A stretch of 64,000 nucleotides of DNA. It comes from an uncultured Pontibacter sp. Its GTDB lineage: Bacteria > Bacteroidota > Bacteroidia > Cytophagales > Hymenobacteraceae. The stretch spans positions 344,627 through 408,626 of the forward strand of contig NZ_CANLMZ010000003.1 in assembly GCF_947492645.1 (NCBI RefSeq), in the 5' to 3' direction. A program made the translations under genes and the position numbers. Position 1 is the stretch's first letter. Each line of letters opens with the position of its first letter. The notes below the pieces were generated by a model, which saw only the letters and a program-made list of their open reading frames with translations, ran no database searches and was not told the DNA's origin. Of this stretch, positions 27,186-37,800 are shown in pieces.

Positions 27186-28691
27186 ATGACATATTATAGA
27201 CTATTTATAGTAGTAGCCGCCTTGATTGGCAGCTTGAGTGCTACAGGCACACAGGCTGCCAATTCTGGTTTTATTAGCGACACGTTACAGCCCGAAGCAG
27301 ACACCACTTTCCTTTCCCAGGATGAGTTGGCGTTAATGGTTGAGTACATCCCTAATGAACCTAATGAAGTAATCCAGGATCGCTTAAGCTGTATTGCGTC
27401 TGATATACCTCTTGAGTTTAACAAGTATGTTAGAGCCCATATCGATTACTTTACCATTCGCAACAGAAAGTATACCCGCACCATGCTGTCGCGCGAGAAT
27501 GTATACTTCCCTTTGTTCGAAAAGTACCTGGAGAAGCACAACATGCCGCAAGACCTGAAATATCTTGCTATAGTAGAATCGGGTCTTAACCCGAAGGCAG
27601 CTTCGTGGGCAAAAGCAGTAGGACTATGGCAGTTTATACCTGTAACCGGTAAAGAATATGGCCTGGAACAAAACCAGTACATTGATGAGCGCATGGACCC
27701 GGAGAAATCCACAGATGCGGCAATGCGTTTCCTTAAAAGACTTTACAGAACCTACGGCGACTGGGAACTGGCTTTGGCTGCCTATAACTGCGGACCTGGA
27801 AACGTAAATAAGGCTATCCGCAAGGCAGGCGGTGGCAAAAGAACCTTCTGGGAGATTTACCCTTACCTTCCGCGCGAAACTCGAAACTACATACCGTCTA
27901 TGACGGCTGTTATTTATGCCATGAATTATGCTCCTGAGCATAACATCTTCTCAGATTCTATACTTTATACCCCAGATGTAGCCTACCTAGAACTTAACAA
28001 GGTAGTAGACTTGGAGAAGCTGGCAGAAGAACTGCACCTGGCACCTGAAGAGTTGATGGCGCTGAACCCGGAGATAAAGAAGACCAAGATTCCGGAGCAT
28101 CTACTTAATTATAGAATTCGCATTCCTGCCCAAACCGCAAAGTTGGTAGCATCGATTAACGACAAAGAGTGTATACTTATAGCAGCTGCACCAGTTAAGC
28201 AACCCGAATCAGAAGCAAGCCCGGAGCCAGCAAAAGCAACCGTATTACTGGCTAGCACAAAGGCTGAGGCTGCTGAAGAAGGAGCACAATCAACAGCAAA
28301 AACAACTTATACTGTACGCAACGGAGACAACTTATCTGTTATCGCTCAAAACTATAACATATCTGTTGCAGAGCTAAAAGAATGGAACAGCATTAAGGGC
28401 AGCAGCATTATGCCAGGCCAAAAGCTGTCGATCCACAAGCCTGCTGATGAAGTTGCTGCCACACCATTGCTGGCATCAAGTGAAAAGACTGGCAGCTCAG
28501 CAAAGGAAAAACCTACCAAAATAACCACAGAGCGAGTAAAAAAAGACAAGCTGATTTACCACGTGCAACCCGGCGATACACTTTGGACTATTTCACAGCG
28601 GCACAATGGCCTTACAGTAGAGCAAATCAAAAAGCTTAACAAGCTAAAGACTAACGCTATTCAGCCTGGGCAAAAACTCATACTTGGATAG
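27186..28691 (+). CDS. mltD: Membrane-bound lytic murein transglycosylase (MltD-like) with two LysM domains
   Basis: A 501-residue exported enzyme with signal peptide (cut near GTQA). The SLT lysozyme-like domain (about 110-230) has catalytic Glu131 in IVESGLNPKAASWAKAVGLW and later ALAAYNCGPGNVNKAI. Two LysM peptidoglycan-binding domains follow at about 371-415 (TYTVRNGDNLSVIAQNYN) and 456-501 (IYHVQPGDTLWTISQRHN), joined by Lys/Ala-rich linkers. It should cleave the MurNAc-GlcNAc bond, leaving 1,6-anhydro-MurNAc. The signal peptide has no lipobox, so MltD is a family-level name. It starts six bases after gatA. Confidence 0.92.
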   Translation: MTYYRLFIVVAALIGSLSATGTQAANSGFISDTLQPEADTTFLSQDELALMVEYIPNEPNEVIQDRLSCIASDIPLEFNKYVRAHIDYFTIRNRKYTRTMLSRENVYFPLFEKYLEKHNMPQDLKYLAIVESGLNPKAASWAKAVGLWQFIPVTGKEYGLEQNQYIDERMDPEKSTDAAMRFLKRLYRTYGDWELALAAYNCGPGNVNKAIRKAGGGKRTFWEIYPYLPRETRNYIPSMTAVIYAMNYAPEHNIFSDSILYTPDVAYLELNKVVDLEKLAEELHLAPEELMALNPEIKKTKIPEHLLNYRIRIPAQTAKLVASINDKECILIAAAPVKQPESEASPEPAKATVLLASTKAEAAEEGAQSTAKTTYTVRNGDNLSVIAQNYNISVAELKEWNSIKGSSIMPGQKLSIHKPADEVAATPLLASSEKTGSSAKEKPTKITTERVKKDKLIYHVQPGDTLWTISQRHNGLTVEQIKKLNKLKTNAIQPGQKLILG

Positions 28692-28711
28692 AATTTATAC
28701 TTTGTACCTCA

Positions 28712-28750
28712 ACTAAAGAGCACCTCTTAATGCAAGAGGTGCTCTTTAGT
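28712..28750 (+). terminator. Terminator after the lytic transglycosylase gene
   Basis: A perfect 17-bp stem (arms 28712-28728 and 28734-28750) with an AATGC loop, 20 bases past the stop and followed by TTATAATTC. Confidence 0.85.
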
Positions 28751-28958
28751 TTATAATTCAGGCTGTTTCATTAGGCTAAGGAGTTAAATAATTGTAATTT
28801 CTGCTGCACAATGGAGAAGAGCGCTTATCTTTGGAGGCTTGATTTTGGATTAACGCGAAAAACTTATGAAATTGGTCTTTAGCAAGATATAATTTGTAAA
28901 AAGCCCAAAAGTGTTGTCCTGAATTGAGCTGTAACAACACAAACAACAACGCATACAA

Positions 28959-31232
28959 ATGATTAAAGTAAACAAAGAAGACGCCTTGAACTACCACATG
29001 CAGGGCCAGCCTGGCAAAATAGAGGTAGTTCCTACAAAAATGTTGAGCACGCAGCACGATCTTGCGCTTGCATACTCTCCGGGCGTTGCCGAACCTTGCA
29101 AAGAGATAGCCGCTGATAAAGACAACGTTTATAAGTATACAGCCAAAGGAAACCTGGTAGGTGTTATATCAAACGGCACAGCTGTGCTTGGTTTGGGTAA
29201 CATAGGTCCAGATGCCTCAAAGCCTGTAATGGAAGGAAAAGGCGTTCTTTTCAAAAAATTTGCTGGTATTGATGTATTTGATATCGAAATTGACTGTACC
29301 GACCCGGCAGAGTTTGTACGAATTGTAAAGTCTCTGGAGCCAACATTTGGTGGCATCAACCTGGAAGACATAAAGGCCCCTGAAAGTTTTAAAATTGAAA
29401 ATGCGCTAAAGGAGCAGATGAATATTCCGCTCATGCACGACGACCAACATGGCACAGCCATTATCTCATCTGCAGCACTTTTAAACGCCCTGGAGCTTGC
29501 TGATAAAAACATCGGCGATATTAAAATGGTAGTAAACGGTGCCGGTGCCGCCGCTATTGCCTGTGCCAAGCTATACGTTGCTTTAGGCGTAAAAATGGAT
29601 AACATCGTCATGTTCGATAAAGACGGCATTATCCGTCCGGAACGCGACGACCTGGATATTTACAGAGCTCAGTTTGTAACGCTGCGCAAAATAACCACAC
29701 TCGAAGAAGCCATGCGAGATGCTGACGTCTTTGTTGGCTTATCGGCAGGCAATGTGCTTCCGCCGGAGTATGTAAAACTCATGGCTCCAAATCCGATCAT
29801 TTTTGCGCTGGCAAACCCTGATCCTGAAATTGCTTACGATGTGGCAATGGCAACCCGTGAAGATCTTATCATGGCAACAGGCCGCTCCGACCATCCTAAC
29901 CAGGTAAACAACGTACTTGGTTTCCCATACATTTTCAGGGGTGCTTTGGACGTGCGTGCCACCGAGATAAACGAAGCGATGAAACTGGCTGCTGTACACT
30001 CGCTTGCAGCGCTTGCCAAAGAGACTGTACCAGAGATAGTGCATAAAGCTTACGGTGACAACACCATATCTTTTGGCCGTTTCTACTTGATACCTACACC
30101 ACTAGACCCTCGCTTGATTACTACCGTATCACCGGCAGTAGCAAAAGCGGCTATGGAAAGCGGTGTTGCGCGCACTCCTATTACCGATTGGGTAAAGTAT
30201 GAGCAGGAGCTTAAAGAGCGTATCGGCATTGATCAGAAGTTAATGACACGCATCACCAACCAGGCAAAGGAAAATCCTAAGACGGTTGTTTTTGCAGAGG
30301 CCGATCATTACAAAATTCTGAAAGCAGCACAAACCGTAAAAGAGCAACGCATTGCGAATCCGATACTGCTAGGTAACCGCAAACGCATTCAGGCTATCAT
30401 CGAAGAGACGAAGCTGGAACTGCAGGGTGTTACTATCATCGATCCGTTTGAGGAAGATGCCAAACGTGAAGAGTATGCCCAGTTGCTTTACCTGAAACGC
30501 CAGCGTAAAGGCCTTACCTTGTTTGATGCCCGCCGCCAAATGCGTGATAGAAATTACTTTGGAAGTATGATGCTAGAGTGTGGAGAGGCTGATGCGCTGA
30601 TTTCGGGCTTAACCCGCGATTACTCTAAAACCATTGTACCGGCGCTCCAGGTAATTGGCGTAGAGGAAGGCATCAACAAAGTGGCAGGCATGTACATTAT
30701 CCTGAGCAAAAAGGAGCCATACTTCTTCGCTGATACTACCGTAAACGTTAACCCAACAGCCGATGAGTTAGTGGATATTATAGGACTAACAGCGCGTACT
30801 GTACGCTTTTTTGATACTGAGCCACGCATGGCTGTGCTGTCTTACTCTAACTTTGGATCGGTACAGGGCGACATACCTAAAAAAGGCGCAGAGGCCGTAC
30901 GAAAAGCAAAAGCTAAATACCCTAATTTACTGATTGACGGGGAGATGCAGGCCAACACAGCACTTAACCGAAACCTGCTACGCGAACACTACCCGTTTAG
31001 TGAGTTGGCTGAAAAGGGTGCTAATACACTTATATTCCCAACACTTACTTCGGGTAACATTGCTTACAAGGTGCTGCAAGAAATTGGGGGTGCCGAAGCC
31101 ATTGGTCCTGTACTGATGGGCATGCGTAAGCCTGTACATATTTTACAGTTAGGCAGCTCCATCAGAGAAATTATAAACATGGTAGCTATTGCTGTCGTAG
31201 ATGCTCAAAACTATAACAATCAACATATATAG
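28959..31232 (+). CDS. maeB: NADP-dependent malic enzyme with phosphotransacetylase-like domain
   Basis: MaeB-type malic enzyme that decarboxylates malate to pyruvate, usually making NADPH. The 757 residues are two domains: malic enzyme (about 1-400: LALAYSPGVAEPCKEIAADK, the Rossmann GAGAAAIACAKLYVALG, and ALANPDPEI) and a phosphate acetyl/butyryltransferase-like domain (about 430-757: VVFAEADHYKILKAA, GLTRDYSKT, GNIAYKVLQEIGGAEAIGPV). In characterised MaeB enzymes the second domain acts as an acetyl-CoA sensor and not as a transacetylase. Its stop is directly followed by the ruvA ATG. Confidence 0.96.
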   Translation: MIKVNKEDALNYHMQGQPGKIEVVPTKMLSTQHDLALAYSPGVAEPCKEIAADKDNVYKYTAKGNLVGVISNGTAVLGLGNIGPDASKPVMEGKGVLFKKFAGIDVFDIEIDCTDPAEFVRIVKSLEPTFGGINLEDIKAPESFKIENALKEQMNIPLMHDDQHGTAIISSAALLNALELADKNIGDIKMVVNGAGAAAIACAKLYVALGVKMDNIVMFDKDGIIRPERDDLDIYRAQFVTLRKITTLEEAMRDADVFVGLSAGNVLPPEYVKLMAPNPIIFALANPDPEIAYDVAMATREDLIMATGRSDHPNQVNNVLGFPYIFRGALDVRATEINEAMKLAAVHSLAALAKETVPEIVHKAYGDNTISFGRFYLIPTPLDPRLITTVSPAVAKAAMESGVARTPITDWVKYEQELKERIGIDQKLMTRITNQAKENPKTVVFAEADHYKILKAAQTVKEQRIANPILLGNRKRIQAIIEETKLELQGVTIIDPFEEDAKREEYAQLLYLKRQRKGLTLFDARRQMRDRNYFGSMMLECGEADALISGLTRDYSKTIVPALQVIGVEEGINKVAGMYIILSKKEPYFFADTTVNVNPTADELVDIIGLTARTVRFFDTEPRMAVLSYSNFGSVQGDIPKKGAEAVRKAKAKYPNLLIDGEMQANTALNRNLLREHYPFSELAEKGANTLIFPTLTSGNIAYKVLQEIGGAEAIGPVLMGMRKPVHILQLGSSIREIINMVAIAVVDAQNYNNQHI

Positions 31233-31823
31233 ATGATAGCCTATATTGATGGCAAATTAACCTATAAAGATCCTACCTACGTCATCATCGATGTGAATGG
31301 CGTGGGGTATCAGATCAAAATATCGCTGGGCACTTATTCTTCGCTGCCAACTGGTGAACGCTGTAAACTGCACACGTACCTGCACATCAAGGAAGATGCG
31401 CATACGCTTTATGGCTTTACTACTGCAGCAGAGAAAGAAGTGTTCCTGCTTTTAATATCTATCTCAGGAGTGGGCCCCAATACGGGGCTCATGATCCTGT
31501 CTTCTCTCTCAGTGGATGAAGTGCAGCAAGCAATTATCAGAGAAGATGTAAGAACGATTCAGCAAGTAAAAGGCATTGGCGCTAAAACGGCCCAGCGTGT
31601 TATACTTGAGCTGAAGGATAAGATGAAGAAGGAAGCGCTGCTGACGGATACATTAGTGCCTGCTGCCTCACACAATACGAACAGAGCCGAAGCGTTATCA
31701 GCGTTAGTTACTTTAGGCTTTGCTAAGAACGTGGCTGAGAAAACACTAGACTCTATTATCAAAAGAGAGGGAGGCAATCTGAGTGTGGAAGAGTTGATAA
31801 AGTTTGCCTTGAAATCGTCTTAA
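31233..31823 (+). CDS. ruvA: Holliday junction branch migration protein RuvA
   Basis: A 196-residue subunit that binds four-way DNA junctions and loads the RuvB helicase. The N-terminal OB domain starts MIAYIDGKLTYKDPTYVIID; two helix-hairpin-helix motifs follow (ISGVGPNTGLMILSSL and VKGIGAKTAQRVILELKDK); the C-terminal three-helix domain that contacts RuvB ends ELIKFALKSS. The ATG abuts the maeB stop. The order ruvA-sprA-gcvH is seen in other Bacteroidota. Confidence 0.96.
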   Translation: MIAYIDGKLTYKDPTYVIIDVNGVGYQIKISLGTYSSLPTGERCKLHTYLHIKEDAHTLYGFTTAAEKEVFLLLISISGVGPNTGLMILSSLSVDEVQQAIIREDVRTIQQVKGIGAKTAQRVILELKDKMKKEALLTDTLVPAASHNTNRAEALSALVTLGFAKNVAEKTLDSIIKREGGNLSVEELIKFALKSS

Positions 31824-31838
31824 ACAGGTATACCCAAT

Positions 31839-34800
31839 TTGATCTGGAAAAGTAAAAAACACAACCTGCTCCTAGTATCGGTTGCAGCTATTTCTATGCT
31901 GACTTGGTGGTCGCAGGCGGAAGTACTGCGCTCACCCGGAAGGATTAAGTATACCATTCTCCAAAACCTGCTATCCCGTCAGGATACAGTTAAAAAAGAT
32001 ACTGCTTATATTCCAAGCAGGAGGCCAACTTTTGTGCCTAGCGATAGGCGCGGCAACCCTTTTAGCACACGCTCCACCTCCTCTCCTCTTCTACTTGGCC
32101 AACCAAGCAATCTAAAGTTAAACGTAGAGCTAGACGATAGCCTGCAACTTTATAATATTACGGAGACATTAGGAGACGTAAATTATCGTCCACCATCCTC
32201 CATGACGCTGCAGCAATATTCTGAGTGGCAGCAACGTGAATCTATCCGCAGTTACTGGCGAACCAAATCTGCCGGCCTGGATGGTGAAAGCGTGGTGAGC
32301 AGCAACAGGCTTATACCTAAAATATATATCAGCCCTGCCTTCGACCGCATTTTTGGTGGCAACTATGTAGATATACAGCCAAATGGTAACGTTTCGCTTA
32401 AATTTGGCGCACGCTTTAACCGGAACCAGAACCCAACTATACCCCTACGCCAGCAGCGCACCGGCGACTTCGATTTCGATCAGAACATCTCCCTAAACCT
32501 GGTGGGTAAGGTAGGTGAGAAAATGCGCATCAACTTTAACTGGGATAACAACGCCAACTTCGACTTCGAAAATAACATGAAGTTGGATTATACGGGCTAC
32601 GAAGAAGAGATAATTCGCAAAGTGGAGGCCGGTAACGTAAGCTTGCCACTAAATAACTCGCTTATTACAGGTGCCCAAAACCTGTTTGGTATAAAAACGC
32701 AACTGCAGTTTGGCCGCCTGGGTGTTACTACTATTGCATCTAATGTGCGTGGGCGTAACGATGAAGTGATTATCCAGAACGGGGCACAGAACAAACCTTT
32801 CCAGATCAGGATAGATGAGTATGACAAAGACAGGCATTTCTTCCTATCCCAGTTTTTCAGGAACCGCTATGACCAGGCGCTCGCTAAGCTGCCGCTGGTA
32901 AGCTCGGGCATTGTGATCCGTCGCCTGGAGCTGTACGTTACCAATAACAACCGCTCCACCGAAAACCTGCGCAACATGGTGGCCCACATGGACATCGGTG
33001 AGGCCGACCCGTTTAGAAACAGGTTTGAGACGCGGCCACCAACGGCACCAGCAGATAATGATAACAACTCGCTTTATAGCTTATTAAATAACACGCAGGC
33101 CCGCAACAACAGCACCGTAGATGATTACCTGCGCAGCCAGGGCTTACAGAAAACAATCGATTTTGAGCACGTACGTGCCCGCAAGCTCGACCCAAGAGAG
33201 TATAAATTCAATCCTCAACTCGGATATATCTCGCTTAACTCTGCACTACTCCCAGATCAGGTGCTGGGTGTGTCTTTTGAGTATACTTACAACGGCCAAA
33301 CATACCAGGTAGGTGAGTTGATAGAAGATTACCAGAACCTGGACGACCAGAAAGTTGTCCATATGAAATTGCTGCGTGCCACGAACCCGGCATTAGAGTA
33401 CCCAACCTGGGACCTGATGATGAAGAACGTGTATAGCCTGGATGCCACGCAGGTAAACCGCCAGAACTTCCAGATGCAGATCATCTACAAAGATGATGAA
33501 ACGGGGGTGGATATTACAAGTATAAAAGAGCCAAGCCCTATCCAGAATATTCCGCTGGTGGAGGTGTTAAACCTGGATAACGTAAACACAAACAACGATA
33601 AGCCAAGTGACGGTAACTTCGACTTTTTACCAGGCATTACCATTGATACTGAATCCGGTCGTATTTTCTTTCCGCAGGTAGAGCCTTTTGGTAGCTACCT
33701 TGCTCAAAAACTAGCCGGCAGACCAGAGTTGATCGAACGCTACGTATTCCAGGAACTGTATGAGCAAACTCAGACAGACGCACAGCAGAATAACGTAAAA
33801 GCTAAATTCTTCCTGAAAGGCCGTTTGCAGGCCACATCCGCCGATGAGATCACCTTGCCAGGCTTTAGGATTGCAGAGGGTTCTGTGGCAGTATACTCGG
33901 GTGGTACGCGCCTCGTAGAAGGCACAGACTACCAGGTGTTCTACGACCTTGGCCGCATCAAAATACTTAACCCAAGCTACATTAGCTCGGCCAGCGATTT
34001 AAGGGTAACTTATGAAAAAGCTGAACTGCTGAACATACAGCCTCGCTCGCTATTAGGTGCCAGATTTGATTATAGGCTGAATGACGACGTAAATATTGGT
34101 GCTACCGTTTTACACTTAGCCGAGCAGCCATACATTAACCGCGTAAGTATAGGCGATGAGCCATCTAACAACACGATTTACGGCTTTGATTTAAACGTGC
34201 AAAAAGAATCGCGCTTCCTGACGAAGATGACGGATGCAATACCGCTGATACAAACCAAGGTACCTTCTTTGATATCGTTCAGCGGTGAGTTTGCCCAGTT
34301 AGTGCCCGCCAAAACAAAGTCTGCTGTAAATGAGGATGGCGCTTCTTACATTGATGACTTTGAAGGTGCCGAAACACCTTACAGCTTGGGTGGCTTCAAC
34401 AACACGAGCTGGCGATTAGCTGCCACACCTGCTCCTCTGGTACCAGGTGTTGGCCTTGCCAACGCCTACAACAGAGCTAAATTAGCCTGGTATACTATAG
34501 ACCAGATTTTTTACCGCGATGCAGATAATTTAAGGCCTGATAACATCACAAAAGAAGAGCTTGCCAACCACTATGTGCGGGGCGTTAGAAGAAATGAGGT
34601 GTTCCCGGGCCGCGACCCTGAAGTAGCCAACACCTTTGAGTATACTTTTGATTTAGCCTATTACCCAAGAGAGCGCGGGCAGTATAACTATAACCCTCGC
34701 CTTACACCACAAGGCCTTTTAGCAGACGACCCACGTAATAACTGGGGTGGTATCAGCCGTGATATTTCGTTTGATACAGACTTTGATAATGCCAACATCG

Positions 34801-37800
34801 AGTACATTGAGTTCTGGATGATGGACCCTTTCATCTCTGGGCCAAACGGAAGAAAAGATGCACAAGGCAATCCGATTACAAGCACAGAAGGCGGACAGTT
34901 GGTATTTAACTTAGGTAGTGTATCAGAAGATGTGCTACAGGATAACCTATACTCTTTTGAGAACGGCTTACCAACAGCAGCGGATAATCTGCAAAGTATA
35001 CAGGAAACGCTCTGGGGACGCGTGACTACGCAGCAGTTCCTGACGGATGCCTTTACAGGTGTTTCAGGTGGTCGCCAGTTTCAGGATATTGGTCTGGATG
35101 GTTTGAATGATGCGAGCGAACGTACCTACTTCCAGAACACATTCCTGAACCAGATACCGGGCACACCACCGCAGATTGTACTTGATGACCCATCAGGAGA
35201 TAATTTCCTGCACCACCTGGATGCAAGCTATGATGCGCAGAACGCTGGTATACTTGCCCGTTACAAAAACTTTAACGGCATGGAGAATAACTCCCCGGAA
35301 AACAGCCGTTTCTCTAACTACGCTTTCCCTGACAAAGAAGACCTGAACCGCGACAACGTGATAAACGATGTGGAGCAGTACTACGAGTATAAAATAGACC
35401 TACAGCCAGGCCAGTTAAATGTTGGGCAGAATTACATTGTTGATGCTATCCAGAACAACGAAGTTACCTGGTACCAGTTCAGAGTGCCTATCCGCCAGCC
35501 AACCGGAACCGTAGGGGGTATAAGCGGCTTCAAATCGATCAGGTTTATGCGCATGTACCTTACGCAGTTTGCTGACCCGGTAGTAATGCGTTTTGTGCAG
35601 TTCCAGTTTGTGGCAAACCAATGGCGCCAGTACCTGCAGCCGATCACCGATGGTAATCCTTGCTTAACCTGTACTGATGATGCCAGATCGTTTACGATCT
35701 CAACTGTAAACATCGAAGAAAACGGGCAGTCTACAGAAGGAAGCATTCCGTATGTAGTGCCTCCGGGAATTGAGCGCCTCCGCGATTACGCTTCTACCAA
35801 CGATCGTCGCCAGAACGAGCAGTCGCTGCAGCTTTGCGTGGATGAGTTGAAAGACTCTTTCTCTAAGGCTGTTTACAAAAACATCTCCCTGGACATGCTT
35901 ATATACAAGCGCCTGAAGCTGTTTATACATGCTCAAAGCCAGGACGCAGGCATACAGAACGGTGATGTACAGGCATTTATCCGAATAGGTACTGACTTTA
36001 CGCAGAATTACTATGAGTATGTAGTTCCGCTGGAGATTACACCCCAAGGCAGCTTAACGGCAGATGCCATCTGGCCTCAAGGCAACCAAATTGATATTGC
36101 TCTGGAAGAATTCGTGAATGCCAAAGTACTTCGCAACAGGCAGCCGGGCTTCGATCGTTTCAGGCCGTTTGACGTGAACATAGACGGTAAAACCATACGC
36201 GTGGTAGGTAACCCGGATTTTAGTGAAGTGCAGAGCATCATGATCGGTATGCGTAACCCAACAGACAATGGGCAGCCGCACTCTGTGTGTATGTGGGTGG
36301 ATGAGCTTCGTGTAACAGATTTCAGAAACCAAACAGGCTGGGCAGCCAACGGACGTTTAAATACCAAACTCGCAGACTTCGCCAACATTACCGCCACAGG
36401 TGCTTATACTACGGTTGGTTTTGGTGGCCTGCAGCAGAAAATATCGCAGCGCGCACGTGAAAACACAGCGTTGTTTGATGTAAGCGCCAACATTGTGGCA
36501 GATAAGTTCTTGCCAGAGAAACTGGGCATCAGAGTACCGCTGTCGGTACAGTATGGTACACTAAACAGCGAACCTCAGTTTGACCCATTAGATAAAGACG
36601 TACCGCTGGAACAATCGCTTACCAGGTTTGATACAGAAGAAGCTAAAAAGGAGTATAAAAAGGAAGTAACCACCCGCGAGACCAGGAAAAGTATAAGCCT
36701 GCTTAATGTGCGCAAAGAGCGAACCGACCCAGAGGACAAGGTGCGCCCTTACGACATCGAGAACTTCTCCTTCTCCTACTCTTATGCGGAGCGCCTGTTT
36801 ACGAATATCGAAACTGACAGAGATTTTACGAAGACGTATAATGGTGCTGTGGCTTATACTTACAATACCACACCAAAAAACATTGAGCCATTTGCCAAAT
36901 CAGAAAGTCTGAAGTCGCCGTACCTGCGCCTGATAAAGGACCTGAACTTTACGCCGTTGCCAAGCAGCTTTAATTTCAGGGCAGACCTGGACCGCCGCTA
37001 CAACGAAACGTTCCTGCAGCGCCGCGATTCAGAAACAGGTCTGATCACGACGAGAGGCATCGACCCGACTTTCCAGAAGTACTTTTACTTTAACCGCATC
37101 TACGACCTGAAGTGGGACATTACCAAAAGCCTGGCCCTAGACTATACTGCAACAAACAGAGCTATTATAGATGAGCCTGACAACAGAATAAACAAGGAAA
37201 TCGACTCACTAGCTTACAAGAATAAAGTTATCTGGGATAACCTGAAAAACTTTGGCCGTAATACCAATTTCAACCAAATGGTGGCAGTTAACTATAAATT
37301 GCCTTTGGAGAAATTCCCGCTGGTTGATTGGATCGGAGCTGATACCCGTTATGCCGTAAACTACATCTGGACGGCTGGCTCTACTGCCCTGAACCAGGAT
37401 ACTACTTTCAGGTTAGGTAACACCGTAGAAAACAACACCGAGTTTACAGTAAACGGTAAGTTTGACCTGGTGAAGCTCTACAATAAAGTGAAGTTCTTGA
37501 AAGCTGTAAATACACCTGCTCCGGCAGCACGGCCTGCTGCACCAGCGCCAGGCGACACAACGGCTAGCAAGCCTGCAGCAGAAATGAAGTTTGCGAAGGG
37601 GCTGGCCAGAGTATTGATGATGACACGCTCGATCAACTTCACATACTTGCAAAACCGTGGCACTATGCTGCCGGGCTATTTGCCAAGTACGCAATTTTTC
37701 GGGTTTGATGATCAGTTTGAGGCACCGGGCCTGCCGTTTATACTTGGCAAGCAGTACGACCTGGATGATTTATACTTCAGGGCGAAAGAAAACGGATGGT

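Noticed and set aside
31839..31895. ATG start for sprA at codon 20 in place of TTG at 31839
   Set aside because: It would remove the positively charged start of the signal peptide, leaving no export signal for an outer-membrane protein.
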